This document shows positions 24,156 through 36,302 of a DNA stretch of 64,000 nt, in pieces (the stretch's first letter is position 1; the number at the start of each line of letters is the position of its first letter). The position numbers and the translations under genes are program-made. Below the pieces are notes generated by a model. That model had not been told where the DNA came from and did no database searches. It saw only the letters and a list, made by a program, of their open reading frames with translations. This stretch comes from Cryptomeria japonica (Eukaryota; Streptophyta; Pinopsida; Cupressales; Cupressaceae). Location of the stretch: NCBI RefSeq assembly GCF_030272615.1, contig NC_081408.1, forward strand, positions 65,234,546 to 65,298,545, read 5' to 3'.

Positions 24156-25356
24156 TGTTAGAATAACCAGTGGACAACTGAGAGTGGGGGGGGGGGGGTG
24201 GGGGCTGAATTATCTATCAACATATTATATTAATCAAACCACTTTATAACCTTTAACTGGAGCACATAAATATTGAATACCAAAATAGTAGAAATAGATA
24301 CCGGTAAGTAATAAAACTTATGAATGAAATAGAGAATTAACACAATACAACCATACCACATAACACCGTGATTTGTATGTGGGAAACCCGATAAAGGGAA
24401 AAAACATGGTGGGAATCCTACCCACAATCAGATAATACTTATGTAGAAAGTATGTGATACATCAAGGGGTCTGCACATGCAGGAAGAAGCACTTCTTAGA
24501 GCATAGTGTTCATTACAAAGGAGTCTCACTGACTAAAGAGAGATTATAACCACCTCAATATTATAGGACAACAACAATCCAGAAGAATGAACTGCCAGTG
24601 ATAGAATCTACCATGCTTGATTACAGTCTTGGTTAAGCTCAATACTGAAGGCCTTTGACCTCTTACATAAACCCAATTCGATCACCTATGATTGACCAAA
24701 TCTCCTTCGCATATGATTTTTCATTCCATGACCATGACCATGATCTACAATGAGATCTTACATTAATTTATACAAACCCTAAGGCCTAAACCAATTAGGT
24801 CAGCCATGTAAGAGATCATTATATGCATCCATATTACAATGATATGCCATGTTGGATTTAGACCAAAACAACATTAACAAATCCATAAATTATCCTGGTA
24901 ATGTGTAGAGAACATGTTACATTATACCGGTCCATAACCTAGATAGGTACCAAACCTAATTTGTGTCTACCATGCCAAAGCAATGTCTCCAATTAGTCAA
25001 GGCATGATCAAGGATCACCTTTCGCATCCTGAATTCCATCTAGAAGCCGTACCAATACCACTTATGCATCTTGTCAAAGATTCCTAGTAAAAGCTCTGTT
25101 GGTAAAACCTTAAACCATTACCGATATAGGCTTACTAGAGTGTCTGATAGCATTCAATCACCATGTCAATACCAACTGACCAAAAAATACTCCAAAAACA
25201 TCAAATTAAACATATTCCATTGATCCAAACATGTCGATAGTATCCAACTGATAGTCCCTTCTTCCAGTATGTCGGTAACCAATCATAATAGCTAGTGTTG
25301 ACATCAATGATAAAAGATCAATGCAACACATAATCAATTCCTTCATATTGCCAACA
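24156..25356 (-). repeat. D 3' LTR
   Basis: Starts TGTTAGAATAACCAG, contains a run of 13-14 G near 24186, and ends GCCAACA. Aligns with the two halves of the 5' LTR on either side of A1. Followed by polypurine tract GCCAAAGGGGGAGAT on the minus strand. Confidence 0.88.
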
Positions 25357-26600
25357 ATCTCCCCCTTTGGCATTCATGGTAACACAAGATGTGAAAAAGA
25401 AAACATCTAAATGCCAAGAAATGTCAAACATTTCTCATCGAAGATATAATAATAATAAAAAAAAAAATCCCAGCAATTCCCCTTGAGGAGTGCAGTCCAA
25501 TCTAAAATTGATTTGAATCTCTCTCCCATATGACATATTATGACATTATTTTTCACATATAACTCCCCCCCTTTGACATCAATTCCAAAGATATGACATG
25601 GATATCAAAATCCTGTGAATCTCAAAGATGACTACTCCCCCTCAGTAATAGCCCCACTACATCAATCTGGAGAAAAGGATAAAGTTGATGATGCATATCG
25701 AACTAATGCTTTGCTCCATCAATTAAGTTTCTATCAAAGGGGTAGATACCCCTAACTTGTCTCTCAAATATTCAAATAATTCCTTAGACAATGGTTTAGT
25801 CAATATATCTGCAATTCTCTCTTTAGTGTTCACATAAACCAATTTGACTTCCTTTTCTTCCACCTTTTCCTTCAGAAAGTTATATTTTATTTAAATATGC
25901 TTAGTCTTAGAGTGAAATACCAAATTATTAGATATGTCAATAGCTACAGAATTATCACAATAGATAACTACCAGTTCACTGCAATTTACCTTGATATCCT
26001 TCAACATTTGCTTCATCCACAAGACTTGAGTGCAATTAGTTACTGCTGCAACATATTCAACTTCTACAGTAGATAAAGAAATGCATGATTGTTTTTTGTT
26101 GATCTATGAAACCAATTTATTTCCAAGAAAGAAAGCTCCACCAGAAGTGCTCTTCCTATCATCAGTATCTCCTGCCTAATCTGAATCTATATATCCACAT
26201 AAACTGAAGTTATCATCTCTAGAATACCATAAGCCATATTCTGTTGTTCCTTGCAAATACTGGAATATCCTCTTTGCTGTACATTCATGTTTTTTTATAG
26301 GATTACTTTGATATCTTGAAACAATACTTACTACATTCATAATATCTAGTCTAATCTGAGTTAGATGTAACAAGCCACCAATCATAGACTTATACCATGT
26401 CGAATTTACTCATGCAGACGTGTCTTTGATAGATAATTTCTCACTTCTCACCATAGGAGTACTTACCGATTTGGAATTATCCATACAAAACTTCTTCAAC
26501 AACTCCCTTAGATACTTAGGTTGATAGATAAAAAATCCTTTGTCAATTTGAGTAATCTGCAAACCTTAGAAAAATCTCATCTCACCAATCATAGACATTT
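25357..26600 (-). pseudogene. D polypurine region and RNase H
   Basis: The polypurine tract abuts the LTR, with further purine runs near 25565 and 25635. From about 25780 the minus strand reads RNase H: IFQYLQGTTEYGLWYSRDDN and an SLCGYIDSD block (usually CAYTDSD) near 26190, a MIGGLLHLTQIRLDIMN block (26385) and C-terminal LSKELFEYLRDKLGV-like text. Many stops. Confidence 0.8.
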
Positions 26601-26604
26601 CAAA

Positions 26605-27464
26605 TTAATTCTTCATATTATTAGAGAATTCCATGCACAATTTATCTTCTCCTCCAAAAATGATATCATCAACAAATACTTCAATAATCAGAATATCATC
26701 ATTAGTGATCTTGTAATATAAATTACTGTTAGCATTGCCTTTAGTAAAACCAAGCTTCCGAAGATATTTATCTAGCCTTGCATACCAAGCTCTAGGAGCT
26801 TGTTTCAATCCATATAATGCTTTCCTTAACCCGCGAAAAATATCTTTTTCATCTGTCAGTTAAAATCCATCAGGCTGCTCAATGTATACTTCTTCCTTAA
26901 GTTCACCATTCAAAAATGCACATTGAACATCCATTTGATAGACCTTATAGTTCTTGTATGCTACATAGGAAAGAAATAGTCAAACAACTTCAATTCTAGC
27001 TACTGATGCAAATGTCTCACCATAATCAATTCCTTTCATTTGAGAATATCCTTTACAAACCAGTCTAGCCTTGTTTCTTACAACTTGACCATCTTCATTT
27101 AGTTTAATTCTAAAAACCCATTTATTTACAATAACATTCTTATTTTTAGGTCGGGGAACTAAATTCCAAGTCTTATTCTTCTCTATCTGATCTAATTCAT
27201 CTTCCATAGCCTTTAACCAATGTTTATCTTTACAAGCTTCAATAAAAAATGCTAGATCATAAGGTGTATATCCTTTCTCAACGATCTCCCAAATAACCTT
27301 GCTAAGACATTTGAGATGAGTCTCCATTTGGATTTTCCATATCTCATAGTTTGTTCCATCAAGCTTAGGGATTTCTATTCTGAAAATAGTTGCTGGTGGA
27401 TTTGAAGTATTAGTTGCGATAGGATCTACCTCAAGCGGTTAAGCTTCTGCAAAAGAGGACCAAA
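26605..27464 (-). pseudogene. D gag-reverse transcriptase fusion
   Basis: A 115-codon open frame (27327-26980) starts as gag, METHLKCLSKVIWEIVEKG, and passes without a stop into reverse transcriptase at AFFIEACKDKHWLKAMEDEL near 27250. The frame goes on to KWVFRIKLNEDGQVVRNKA and GETFASVARIEVV. After a break the catalytic part reads KQAPRAWYARLDKYLRKLGF and VFVDDIIFGGEDKLC (FVDD, usually YVDD). The gag part matches the start of B gag at 35766. A deletion of some 3 kb has fused the two genes in frame; whether it arose before insertion is unknown. Confidence 0.8.
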
Positions 27465-27478
27465 GCTTTGATACCAAT
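27465..27478 (-). other. D primer-binding site
   Basis: Minus strand ATTGGTATCAAAGC directly inside the 5' LTR, one change from the initiator-tRNA-Met complement. Confidence 0.8.
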
Positions 27479-27836
27479 TGTTAGAATAATTGGTGGACAA
27501 CTAAGAGGGGGTGGTGAATTAGTTGTCAACATATTATATTAATCAAACCACTTTATAACCTTTAACCGGAGCACATGAACATTGAATACTGGAATACCAG
27601 AATCAGATACGAGTAAGAAATAAAACTTAAAAATTAAATAGAGAATTAACACAATGCAACCATACCACATAACACCATGATTTGTACATGGAAATTCCGA
27701 TAAAGGGAAAAACCATGGTGGGAAGCCTACCCACAGTCAGATAATACTTCTACAAAAAGTATGTGATATAATAAGGGACCTGCACATGCAAGAAGGCACA
27801 CTACCTAGAGTATACTGCTCATTACAAAGGAGTCTC

Positions 27837-28650
27837 ATTTGGCAAATGCACACTCCAATGAGACATTGTAGGTGATTGAAGGTTTTGTCATTGATGGAAA
27901 CCCTAAAATACTATGACACCAACAAGGCAATCTACCGGCACTAGAAAGGTCAGACTCTACACCGACACATAGACCACCAACACTAGCAGAGAAAGGAAGC
28001 ATACCGACACAGAAGCCGACAGGAATTTTGTTGATAATATATTTTGTTAATTATTGTAAAATCATTGTAAGTTGACTTGGCAAGTTGTAAAATGACCCAT
28101 ATATATAAGAGATCATTGTAGAACATTGTTGTAAGTAAGGTAATCATCGAGGAATGTAATTAGGCGAAATAAGGTAGACCTATTATGTGAATTATAGGTT
28201 AAAGGTTTATGTATGAAGCAGAGCTATAAACCGGTACTGGATCTGGCATAGTAGATGCTATTTTGAAGCAGTACAAGACATTGGATTTATATAATCCATT
28301 TTGTAAGTCAGTGAGACTTCCCATTTGGTAATTGAGTAGTGAGCTCTAGGCACTTGGCCTTCTTGCATGTGTAGGCCCCTATTGTAGCACTAATATTCTC
28401 TTATTGGCCAGTAAGTGAATATTGTGGGTCACAAATCCCACCGAGGTTTTTCCCACACTAGGTTTCCTCATTAAACTACTATGTTATGGTAGGTTTTTCA
28501 TGTGGTTGCTATTATCTCTATTTATTGCATTACTTTTTGTTTACCGGTATATAGTATTAATATGCTCTACATGTTTTAAGTTAAGAAAATATTTTAACCG
28601 GTCAAATACTGATTCACCCCCCCCTCTCAGTATCTGTGGGAATCCTAACA
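27837..28650 (+). repeat. A1 5' LTR
   Basis: 814 bp, from TTGGCAAATGC to AATCCTAACA. Contains ATATATATAAGAG near 28098 as a likely TATA box and the conserved CTAGGCACTTGGCC block near 28347. The 3' end carries TGATTCACCCCC and CTCAGTATCTGTGGG. Confidence 0.92.
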
Positions 28651-28668
28651 ATTGGTATCAGAGCCTGG
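28651..28668 (+). other. A1 primer-binding site
   Basis: ATTGGTATCAGAGCCTGG follows the LTR directly. TGGTATCAGAGC is the perfect complement expected for initiator tRNA-Met priming. Confidence 0.92.
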
Positions 28669-28720
28669 TCCTCTATTTTAAGAAGCCTAACAGCTTGAGG
28701 AAGATCTTGACACCCTAAAG

Positions 28721-29781
28721 ATGGAAAACTTGATGAAGCTCTCTCAAACTATGATGCAGAAAAGTTGAAAAATATCAAACTTCAAGATGATCTAAAGGCA
28801 GCACAAGAAATTATTCAAGCACTTCAAGAAAATCTTACCATTGCAAGAAATAAGAGAAGAGAACTTTGTGAAATGATGCAAAATGAGAATGATGAAAAGG
28901 AAACTCTTAGTGATCTGATAAACAAGATGAAACATGAAAACATGACACCAAGGAATGAGATGTAGGATATGACTATGAGATTTTGTAAATAAATTGAAGA
29001 TAGAAAGAAGAATGAAGAATATTTGACTAGAAGACTAAGTGATGCTGCAAAAGAGAACACAAGACTTAGCTATGAAAATGATTTGTTGAAGATGGATCTG
29101 ATGCATACATGGAATGACTCCAATGAACTTATGAGATAGAAAGAAATCTTAGAAAGAGAATTGGATACTGCAAATCAGCACAAAGAGAAATTCAAGAAAA
29201 GCTTGGAAGAACTTGGTGACTTATTGAAAAATTAGAAACCTAATGGTGACACTTATAGACTTGGCTTTGAAGTTGGTAAAAGCTCCAGTACTACAAACAC
29301 ACGTGATCATAACAAACCGGTAAGACAACCCACTACTTATAAATTCAATGGCAAATGTTTTAACTATAACAAGTATGGCCATAGAGAAAATCAATGTAGA
29401 TCTAGAAATTATCAGAATACCAATTCACCCACTGGTCATTGTTCAAAATGCAACAAACTTGGTCATAATTCTTAAAATTGCAAAATGAATGTAAGATGTT
29501 ATGTTTGTAGAAGATTTGGACATCTATCTAATTAATGCAAGACACACACTAGCAAAGGATATGGAAAAGCTATTCGGAAAAATAATGTGACTTGTTATGC
29601 CTATAACAAGATTGGACATATTGCTAAATTTTGTAGAAGCAAGTCCTCACTAGTAAATAACAAAGGTCCTAGTTTGAAAGGAAAAGAAAAGGTTGAAGAA
29701 GTTAAGGAGGAATTCTCAAAACAATGGATAAGGAAATCAGAATTGAATGTTGATAGGAATACTCCTCCACCGGAAGGATAG
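28721..29781 (+). pseudogene. A1 ORF1: coiled coil and zinc knuckles
   Basis: ATG at 28721, then a coiled-coil segment (KLQDDLKAAQEIIQALQENL) and four CCHC knuckles near 29355, 29445, 29505 and 29600. Some ligands are lost (for example CYAYNKIGHIAKFC, Cys to Tyr). Ends NTPPPEG with a stop at 29779. At least six internal stops, several at former Gln codons. No capsid domain. Confidence 0.75.
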
Positions 29782-29973
29782 AGTAACACTCCACTGGCAA
29801 GAGACTCTTCATCTAACTGAAGAAAATTCTTTGAGGGTTTGGCAATCAAATGTATAACATGCTATTATTCCCTCGGTTGATGGTGAGAAGTTGAAATTAC
29901 TTCTATACCGGCAGATAAAGTTAAGTGATTACTTAACCGGCAAGCATTAAATGTGGTGGTTGGCAAAATTAAC

Positions 29974-29982
29974 ATTATAAAT
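29974..29982 (+). promoter_or_regulatory. TATA-like box upstream of A1 ORF2
   Basis: ATTATAAAT, 152 bp before the ORF2 ATG at 30126. The same box lies exactly 152 bp before the ATG in A2. The sequence around it (AACATTATAAAT...TTTTGGCTCC) is shared by all copies. A promoter role is inferred from position and conservation only. Confidence 0.45.
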
Positions 29983-30125
29983 CAGTGTTTTGGCTCCATT
30001 TTTACTTCACCAAGCATTCAAACATTCGAAGAGTGTGAAAATTCTTGAGCAAAGCCATTCCGAGCAAACAAGTGAAGCAATTCAGCAAACAATCATTCCT
30101 AAGGAAGAAAAAGGTATTTATAATC

Positions 30126-33100
30126 ATGGCCTCTTTATCTATTCTTGAATTCATAGCAAACCCTACTGTGGTCAAAGTAATCAAGCACCCTAGACCCTTA
30201 TTTTGGTTAGTTCCCAAAATAGCTAAAAAGGATGACAATGTTGGTGCTTTTTCTCAAATTCCCAAAGGAGTAGCTTTTCCTGAAGACCCTAGAATGTACA
30301 TTCATTGTCACATCGAAGAATTAGGTAATAAGGAGATCAAGAGCATGTATAAGACTATAATTTGTGATGATTCCCGTAATGTTAAGCCTGAACACAAAAT
30401 AGTAGAAACCCTAGGATTCACTGAAATTTTCAGCATTCCAGATTTTCCTAAGGAAGTTATAAGGATTGTTCTAAGAAGGGTACATGGTGCATTCTTCTAG
30501 TTAGACTCAATTCACAAAATCACTAAAGAGGTAGTAAAAGTTGTAATAGGGTTACCCTCCACCAGTAATAGACTTGATAAGACAAAGAAGGTCTCAAATC
30601 ACCTAGTGATTGACCTAACAGGTGCAACATCTAATAAGAGATCTTTAAGAGTAAATGATGTAACCAACATCAATGTCAGATTCATTAGCATGATTTTAGG
30701 CTATAAAACCACACATGCAAACAAGTTAAATTCAGTTTCTAGCCTATGTATAAAGAGTGCCTATGATATGATCAAGGATAATGCAAAAATAGATGTGTGT
30801 GAATGGTTGAAAGATGAACTGATTGACAATCTAGGAAAGATTAAGAAAGACAAAAAGGGGACATTTCGATTTGGTAACCTACTTGTCTGTTTAATGTTGC
30901 ACATAACAAAACAGGTTCCTGGTATCAGTAACAAGAATCTTGGTTTTGATATACCGGTAGGCAAATAATTGTCTGATTTACTAAATAACATGGGTTAAAA
31001 TAGAGAAAAGAATATAAATGAGTATTTTAAGGCATTAAAGGCCCAGATGAATAATAGAGTCAGATTATCACAAGCAATTGTAAATAAGTATAAGGATGAA
31101 ATATGCTTTGTTATTAAGAAGGATGAAATTTGGATGGAGGCAGTTATCCCAATAACCATTTGGGTTACTGAGATGGGTTATGAAACTAATGATCACATAA
31201 CTGAAACATATGCAAAAGCCCTTCTAGAAGCACCCAAGGAACCTAAAGAAAAGGTATTTGGTAGTGCAGAGACTATTGAGAATCAAATTCAATCTAAGAG
31301 AAGGGTAAAGAAGGTGGAAGCAATAGTAAGAAGAGGATCTAGGTAGGCTAAGGCTATCAAAGAAGATGTACTTAAACAAATTGGTATCACTAAAGATGAG
31401 TTAGAAGCACTTCAGCCATAAACTCACCTTTCACCAGTAGCAACTTCTTTGGAAAGTGATATGCCAGCTATATTTAAAAGAGTTGTGAGGAAAAGAGAAC
31501 CTTCACCGGTATCTACACCTTCTCATAGAAGAACTAGACAAAAACAACAGGTAGTAAGGCCCCCGGCTAAGAAGATAACTCCAAAGAAGAAGAAGTTAAC
31601 ACCCAAGAAGAAGACTCAACAAAATATTGCTCCAATTAACAAACTACTAGAAGAAATAACAGAGGATGAAAAGATGAAGAACATCAACAAATCATATGAT
31701 ACATTATCAGTTGATGACAAAGAAAAAGTTGAAAACAGTGTAATTCTACACTTGGACATTTATAAGAAATTTTTAATGCAAGTTGTGGATGAATTACCGA
31801 TAGAATTGTCTAAAAGACTTGAAGCTAGAAGGCAAGTAGTTGTAGAGCCTGATAAGAAAATAAAAGTTGAAAAAGTACTTGCTGTATACCCAATCAACTC
31901 GCCAAAGGAGATAGATGATCTCATCTTTGAAGCTAACCACTCAGTATTCTCAACTGCACACCGGCATATAGTACTTATGGTTGGTAGAGTAAATGAGGTT
32001 GTAGAGGAAACTGCAAATACATGAGATATATTCCTTGTAGAGAAGGAAAAGAAGGAAGAATATAGAAACCCTAAACCTATAAAAGTTTACCAAAAAGATA
32101 AGGATAAGGGAAAAGGCAAGGTTGGTGGACCACCTAGCATAAAAATAACAGATAATCTATCCCCACCACCTCTTGATACTCCACCGGTAGTTACTACTAA
32201 AGATCAACCGGCTATTGAGAGTATGGACATACCATAAGAGGACACAAATCCCAATTCTGAGGTGCTATACATAGTTGACATTGATACTTAGAAAGTAAAT
32301 ATTGTGGTAGATAAGGACTCAACTAGAAAAACAGATATGGCTGATGAGCCACCGGTAACAGATAACACAAAAGGTAAACTGATAGTTGATAACACTAAGC
32401 AATAGGCAGAGCAACAACCTACATCATAACAATAGGATCATATAGAGTCGGTGCTACCGACAACAGCTAAGCAAGACAAACCTTTCCTTAAAGAAATGGA
32501 AACACAAACTGACCTACCAGAGGTCACCATAAGCATGGAAAATGCTCCCACCGGTGGAATACTGAGTGTTGGCTCTTCAAGTGCAGAATTTAAACCAACT
32601 AATGTAACAAAAGTTCTTTTGGATTCCATAAAGAAAATAACAGATTGTAGCTCAGAAGCATACAAGGCTATAGATGATACCATTCCAATTTTGAAAATGA
32701 TAGCTCCAAAATGTAATGTAGATAATAAAGATTCTTTGAGTGAACTTGACACTTTGTCTAAGTATATTACTGACAACATTGTGATAGTTGAACAAATAAA
32801 AGAGGAAGCATTCAAGGAGAGATTGGAGAAGGAAAAACACAAATTCTTTGAGGAAGAAATAAAGAAGAAGTGTACAAGGAAATTTGACACACTTCTACCG
32901 GAACTATGTAGTACACTGAAGGAATTCAAAACTTTGTACAAAGATACTTGTAAAACTAACTTTTTGACAATTGAAATAGACCGAAAGATCAACAAGATAC
33001 AAGAAGAAATAAATCAACTAACTGACAATTTCATTAATTAATTTGATTCACTATCAATTTTTGAGCAGAAAATAACAGGTTTTGAGGAAGAACTATTAAA

Positions 33101-33371
33101 GCTAGTAAGAGAAAAGGAAAGAATAAAAGGTAAAGCTAAAGATCTTAAATGGAGACTAAGTCCACAATTGGACCACCTCACCTCCTTAAGGAAAGAAATA
33201 TCTGATGCTTTGGTTCAAGGATAGAAAACACCGGCAGAGAAAATGCAATACCTCACCGGTACACTTCAGAGGACAAAGGCAGCAATAAAAGATAGCAAAC
33301 AATTCATTGACAACCTAAATCTGGTTTTAGCGGATCTTTTTCAGATTGTAACCAACCAGTTACAAGGTTGA
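30126..33371 (+). pseudogene. A1 ORF2: 1,081-codon frame of unknown function
   Basis: A single unshifted frame runs from the ATG at 30126 (A at -3, G at +4) to the TGA at 33369, with 13 internal stops and no indel frameshift. Many stops sit where the sister copies have Gln or Trp, which fits C-to-T decay. Domains by residue: about 1-330, mixed globular part (SQIPKGVAFPEDPRMYIH, KVSNHLVIDL, FISMILGYKTTHAN); about 480-500, lysine-rich PKKKKLTPKKKTQQN; about 655-810, proline- and acid-rich linker with MDIP and EMETQTDLPE phrases; about 825-1081, coiled coil. I see no membrane segment, signal peptide or known catalytic motif. A further in-frame ATG at 30045 is possible, but 30126 has the better context. 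Confidence 0.75.
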
Positions 33372-33597
33372 AATAGGAAATCACACTCTATTGACACTTT
33401 GACAACCTTTGTCATTGATGCCAAAGGGGGAGTAGTGGAATGAGAAAAATAATCAGCAAATAACTCATCAACTTAGGGGGAGTACACATATTCTTTTGGT
33501 ACTAAATATTTGGGAAGTCTATTCTGGCAGATTCTTTTTGGATGACAGTTTTTGGATTTTTCTCATGAGTGTTGCCATCAATGCCAAAGGGGGAGAT
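33372..33597 (+). other. A1 polypurine tracts
   Basis: GATGCCAAAGGGGGAG occurs twice: at about 33418-33433 and at 33581-33596 touching the LTR, with a shorter GGGGGAG run at 33477. The LTR-proximal copy is the expected plus-strand primer. Confidence 0.8.
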
Positions 33598-34397
33598 TGT
33601 TGGCAAATGCACACTCCAATGAGACATTGTAGGTGATTGAAGTTTTTATCATCAATGGAAACCTTACAATCCTATGACAATAGCAAGGCAATCCACTAGC
33701 ACTAGCAAGGTCAGACTCTACACCGGCATCGATAGAGAAAGGAAGCATACCGACACAGAAGCCGACATGAATTTTGTTGATAATATATTTTGTTAATTAT
33801 TGTAAAATCATTGTAAGCCAACTTGGAAAATTGTAAAATGACTCATATATATAAGAGATCATTGTAGAACATTGTTGTAAGTAAGGTAATCATGGAGGAA
33901 TGTAATTAGGCAAAATAAGGTAGACCTATTGAGTGAATTATAGGTTAAAGGTTTATGTATGAAGTAGAGCTATAAACTAGTACTGGATCTGGCATAGTAG
34001 ATGCTATTTTGAAGCAGTACAAGACATTGGATTTATATAATTCATTTTGTAAGTTAGTGAGACTTCCCATTTTGTAATTGAGCAGTGAGCTCTAGGCACT
34101 TGGCCTTCCTACATGTGCAAGCCCCTATTGTAGCAGTAATATTCTCTTATTGGCCAGTAAGTGAATATTGTGGGTCACAAACCCCACCAAGATTTTTCCC
34201 ACACCAGGTTTCCTCGTTAAACTACTATGTTATGGTGTGTTTTTCATGTGGTTGTTGTTATCTCTGTTTATTGCATTACTTTCTATTTACCAGTATATAG
34301 TATTAATATGCTCTACATGTTTTAAGTTAAGAAAATCTTTTAACTGGTTAGATACTGATTCATCCCCCCCCTCTCAGTAACTATGGGAATCCTAACA
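33598..34397 (+). repeat. A1 3' LTR
   Basis: 800 bp, TGTTGGCAAATGC to CCTAACA. Aligns end to end with 27837-28650. The 5' LTR has a few extra bases, including part of a segment near 27970. Confidence 0.92.
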
Positions 34398-35267
34398 GTC
34401 TCATTGACTACAGAGAGGTTATAACCACCTCAATAATATTGGACAAAAATTGAGAAGAATGAACTACGAGTGATAGCATCTACCATGTCTTATTACAGTC
34501 CTAGTTAATCTCAATACCAGAGGCCTTTGACCTCTTACATAAACCCAATTCAATCACCTATTATCAACCAAATCTCCTTCGTGTATGATTTTTCATTTTA
34601 TGACCACAACCATGATCTACAATGAGATCTTACATCAATTTATACAAACCCTTAGGCCTAAACCAATTCAGTCGGACACCTAAAAGATCATTACATACAT
34701 CCATATTGCAATGATATCCCATGTCGTCTTTAGACCAAAACAACATTAACCACACCATAAATCATCCTGGTAACATGTAAAGAACGCGTTACATGAGACC
34801 ATTCCATAACTCAGATATGTACCAAACCTAATTTGGGTCCACCACACCAAAGAGATGTCTCCAATCAGTTGAGGCACGATCAAGGATCACCTTATGCATC
34901 CTGAATTCCATCTAGAAGCCACACAAATACCACTTATGCATCCTGTCAAATATTCTTAGTAAAAGCTCTGCCAGTAAAACATTAAACCCTTACCGATATA
35001 GGCTTACAAGAGTGTATGTTAGCATTCAATCATAATTTCAATACCAACTAACCAAAATATACTCCAGAAACATCAAACCAAACATATTCCATTGATCCAA
35101 ACATGTCAATAGTATCCAACTGATAGTCCATTCTGCCAGTAACACTAGTTCTTCTACTGATAACCAAAATTTGTTTGTCGATAACCAATCATAACAGCTA
35201 GTTTTGACATCAATGACAAAACATCAATGCAACACATAGTCAAATTCTTCATATTGCCAACACAAGA

Positions 35268-35910
35268 TATCTCTATTGATAGATGTATAAGTCATTGTTC
35301 TCAACTCATTAATTGTAGTAGCCTTGATCTTGTAAGATGGTGTTAGGGCTCTCAATACTTTAGAAACAATTTCATCTTCACTCAAAGTTCCACCACAACT
35401 TTGAATTCCCATAACAATCACATTTACCCTTTCCTTGAATGTAGTAATCCTTTCATCTTCTTCCATATTCAGGTTTTCATGTCTCACCTGGTAACCATCA
35501 AGTTGAGCAATCTTCATAGTAGGCTCACCTTCATTAAGACTCTCCAAATTATCCAATATAGCCTTTCTAGATGATTTGTCATTTAATCCCATTATTTTCT
35601 CATCAAAAAGTGCACACAAGAGGGCTTCTCTTTCTCTACAATCATTGTCAATCTCCTTATCTAGGTTTTCCAGAGGAGGATTGCATAATCTTGGATTATA
35701 AGGTGTAACACAATTTTGTGAGATCTCCCAAATCTCCTTGCCATGACATCTTAGATGAGTCTCCATCTAAATCTTCCATAATTTGTAATTTTCTCCATCA
35801 AGCCTAGGAATATCTCTCCAAAAGATAGCTCCAGATAAACTAGATGAACTTGAACTATTAGTCACCATAGGATCTTCCTCAAGTGGTTAAGCTTTCTGCA
35901 GAGAGGACCA
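35268..35910 (-). pseudogene. B gag N-terminal capsid region
   Basis: Minus strand: an LDGENYKLWKI phrase then METHLRCHGKEIWEISQN (35766) and a UBN2-type copia capsid with ALLCALFDEKI, TMKIAQLDGYQVRHENLNM and VSKVLRALTPSYK. The frame is cut at 35267 by D after TYTSINRDI and resumes at 24155. The capsid would build the virus-like particle. Confidence 0.85.
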
Positions 35911-35926
35911 AATCTCTCATACCAAT
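35911..35926 (-). other. B primer-binding site (degenerate)
   Basis: Minus strand ATTGGTATGAGAGATT beside the 5' LTR, a mutated initiator-tRNA-Met complement. Confidence 0.7.
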
Positions 35927-36022
35927 TATTAGATAGTTCAAATAACTGGAAGACATATGAGAGTGGGGGTGAATCATTTGTCTTAGATTACCAAAACATT
36001 TAGCAATTAAAACTTTAATACC

Positions 36023-36048
36023 GAGTAATTGCACCAAGATGGTGAACA
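36023..36048 (+). repeat. T left terminal inverted repeat
   Basis: GAGTAATTGCACCAAGATGG followed by TGAACA; the inner 18 bases match the right end exactly after reverse complementing. Confidence 0.8.
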
Positions 36049-36302
36049 GAAAAGTGGCCACATCCAAAAAAAATTAAATTTATCATAACCTGTGCATTTT
36101 TTATGAAATTCAAAAACATGCTAGGCTTGGTAACACCAAACTTAGCCAAAAATAATAAAAAGAACAAAAAGTTCCTCAAAACCTATATGGGTTTTGAGGA
36201 ACATTATATTTAATAATAAACAAAGAAGAGACAAAGAAGTTTTGGCCTTAGTTTTGCATAACCTGTATGGGTTATGTAGAACTAGGAACCAAAGAAGAAG
36301 TG

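Larger units (their letters stand above)
27837..34397 (+). mobile_element. A1: family A non-autonomous LTR retrotransposon
   Basis: 6,561 bp on the plus strand with LTRs 27837-28650 and 33598-34397 and a perfect GTCTC target duplication (27832-27836, 34398-34402). It lies in the D 5' LTR and is the innermost level of the nest. Same layout as A2 and A3: primer site, ORF1, spacer with TATA-like box, ORF2, polypurine tracts. No pol genes. The first two bases of its 5' LTR read AT in place of TG. Confidence 0.92.
24156..35262 (-). mobile_element. Element D: internally deleted copia element in B gag
   Basis: LTRs at 24156-25356 and 27479-35262 (the latter split by A1). Flanks CAAGG (24151-24155) and CAAGA (35263-35267) are a 5-bp duplication with one change. 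The inner part is only about 2.1 kb: gag N-terminus joined directly to reverse transcriptase, then RNase H. The rest of gag, protease and integrase are gone. Its coding parts are close to those of B and G. Confidence 0.85.
27479..35262 (-). repeat. D 5' LTR, interrupted by A1
   Basis: LTR sequence runs 27479-27836, is broken by A1 and its GTCTC target duplication, and continues 34403-35262. Starts TGTTAGAATAATTGG and ends GCCAACA. Joined, the two parts align with 24156-25356. Confidence 0.85.
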
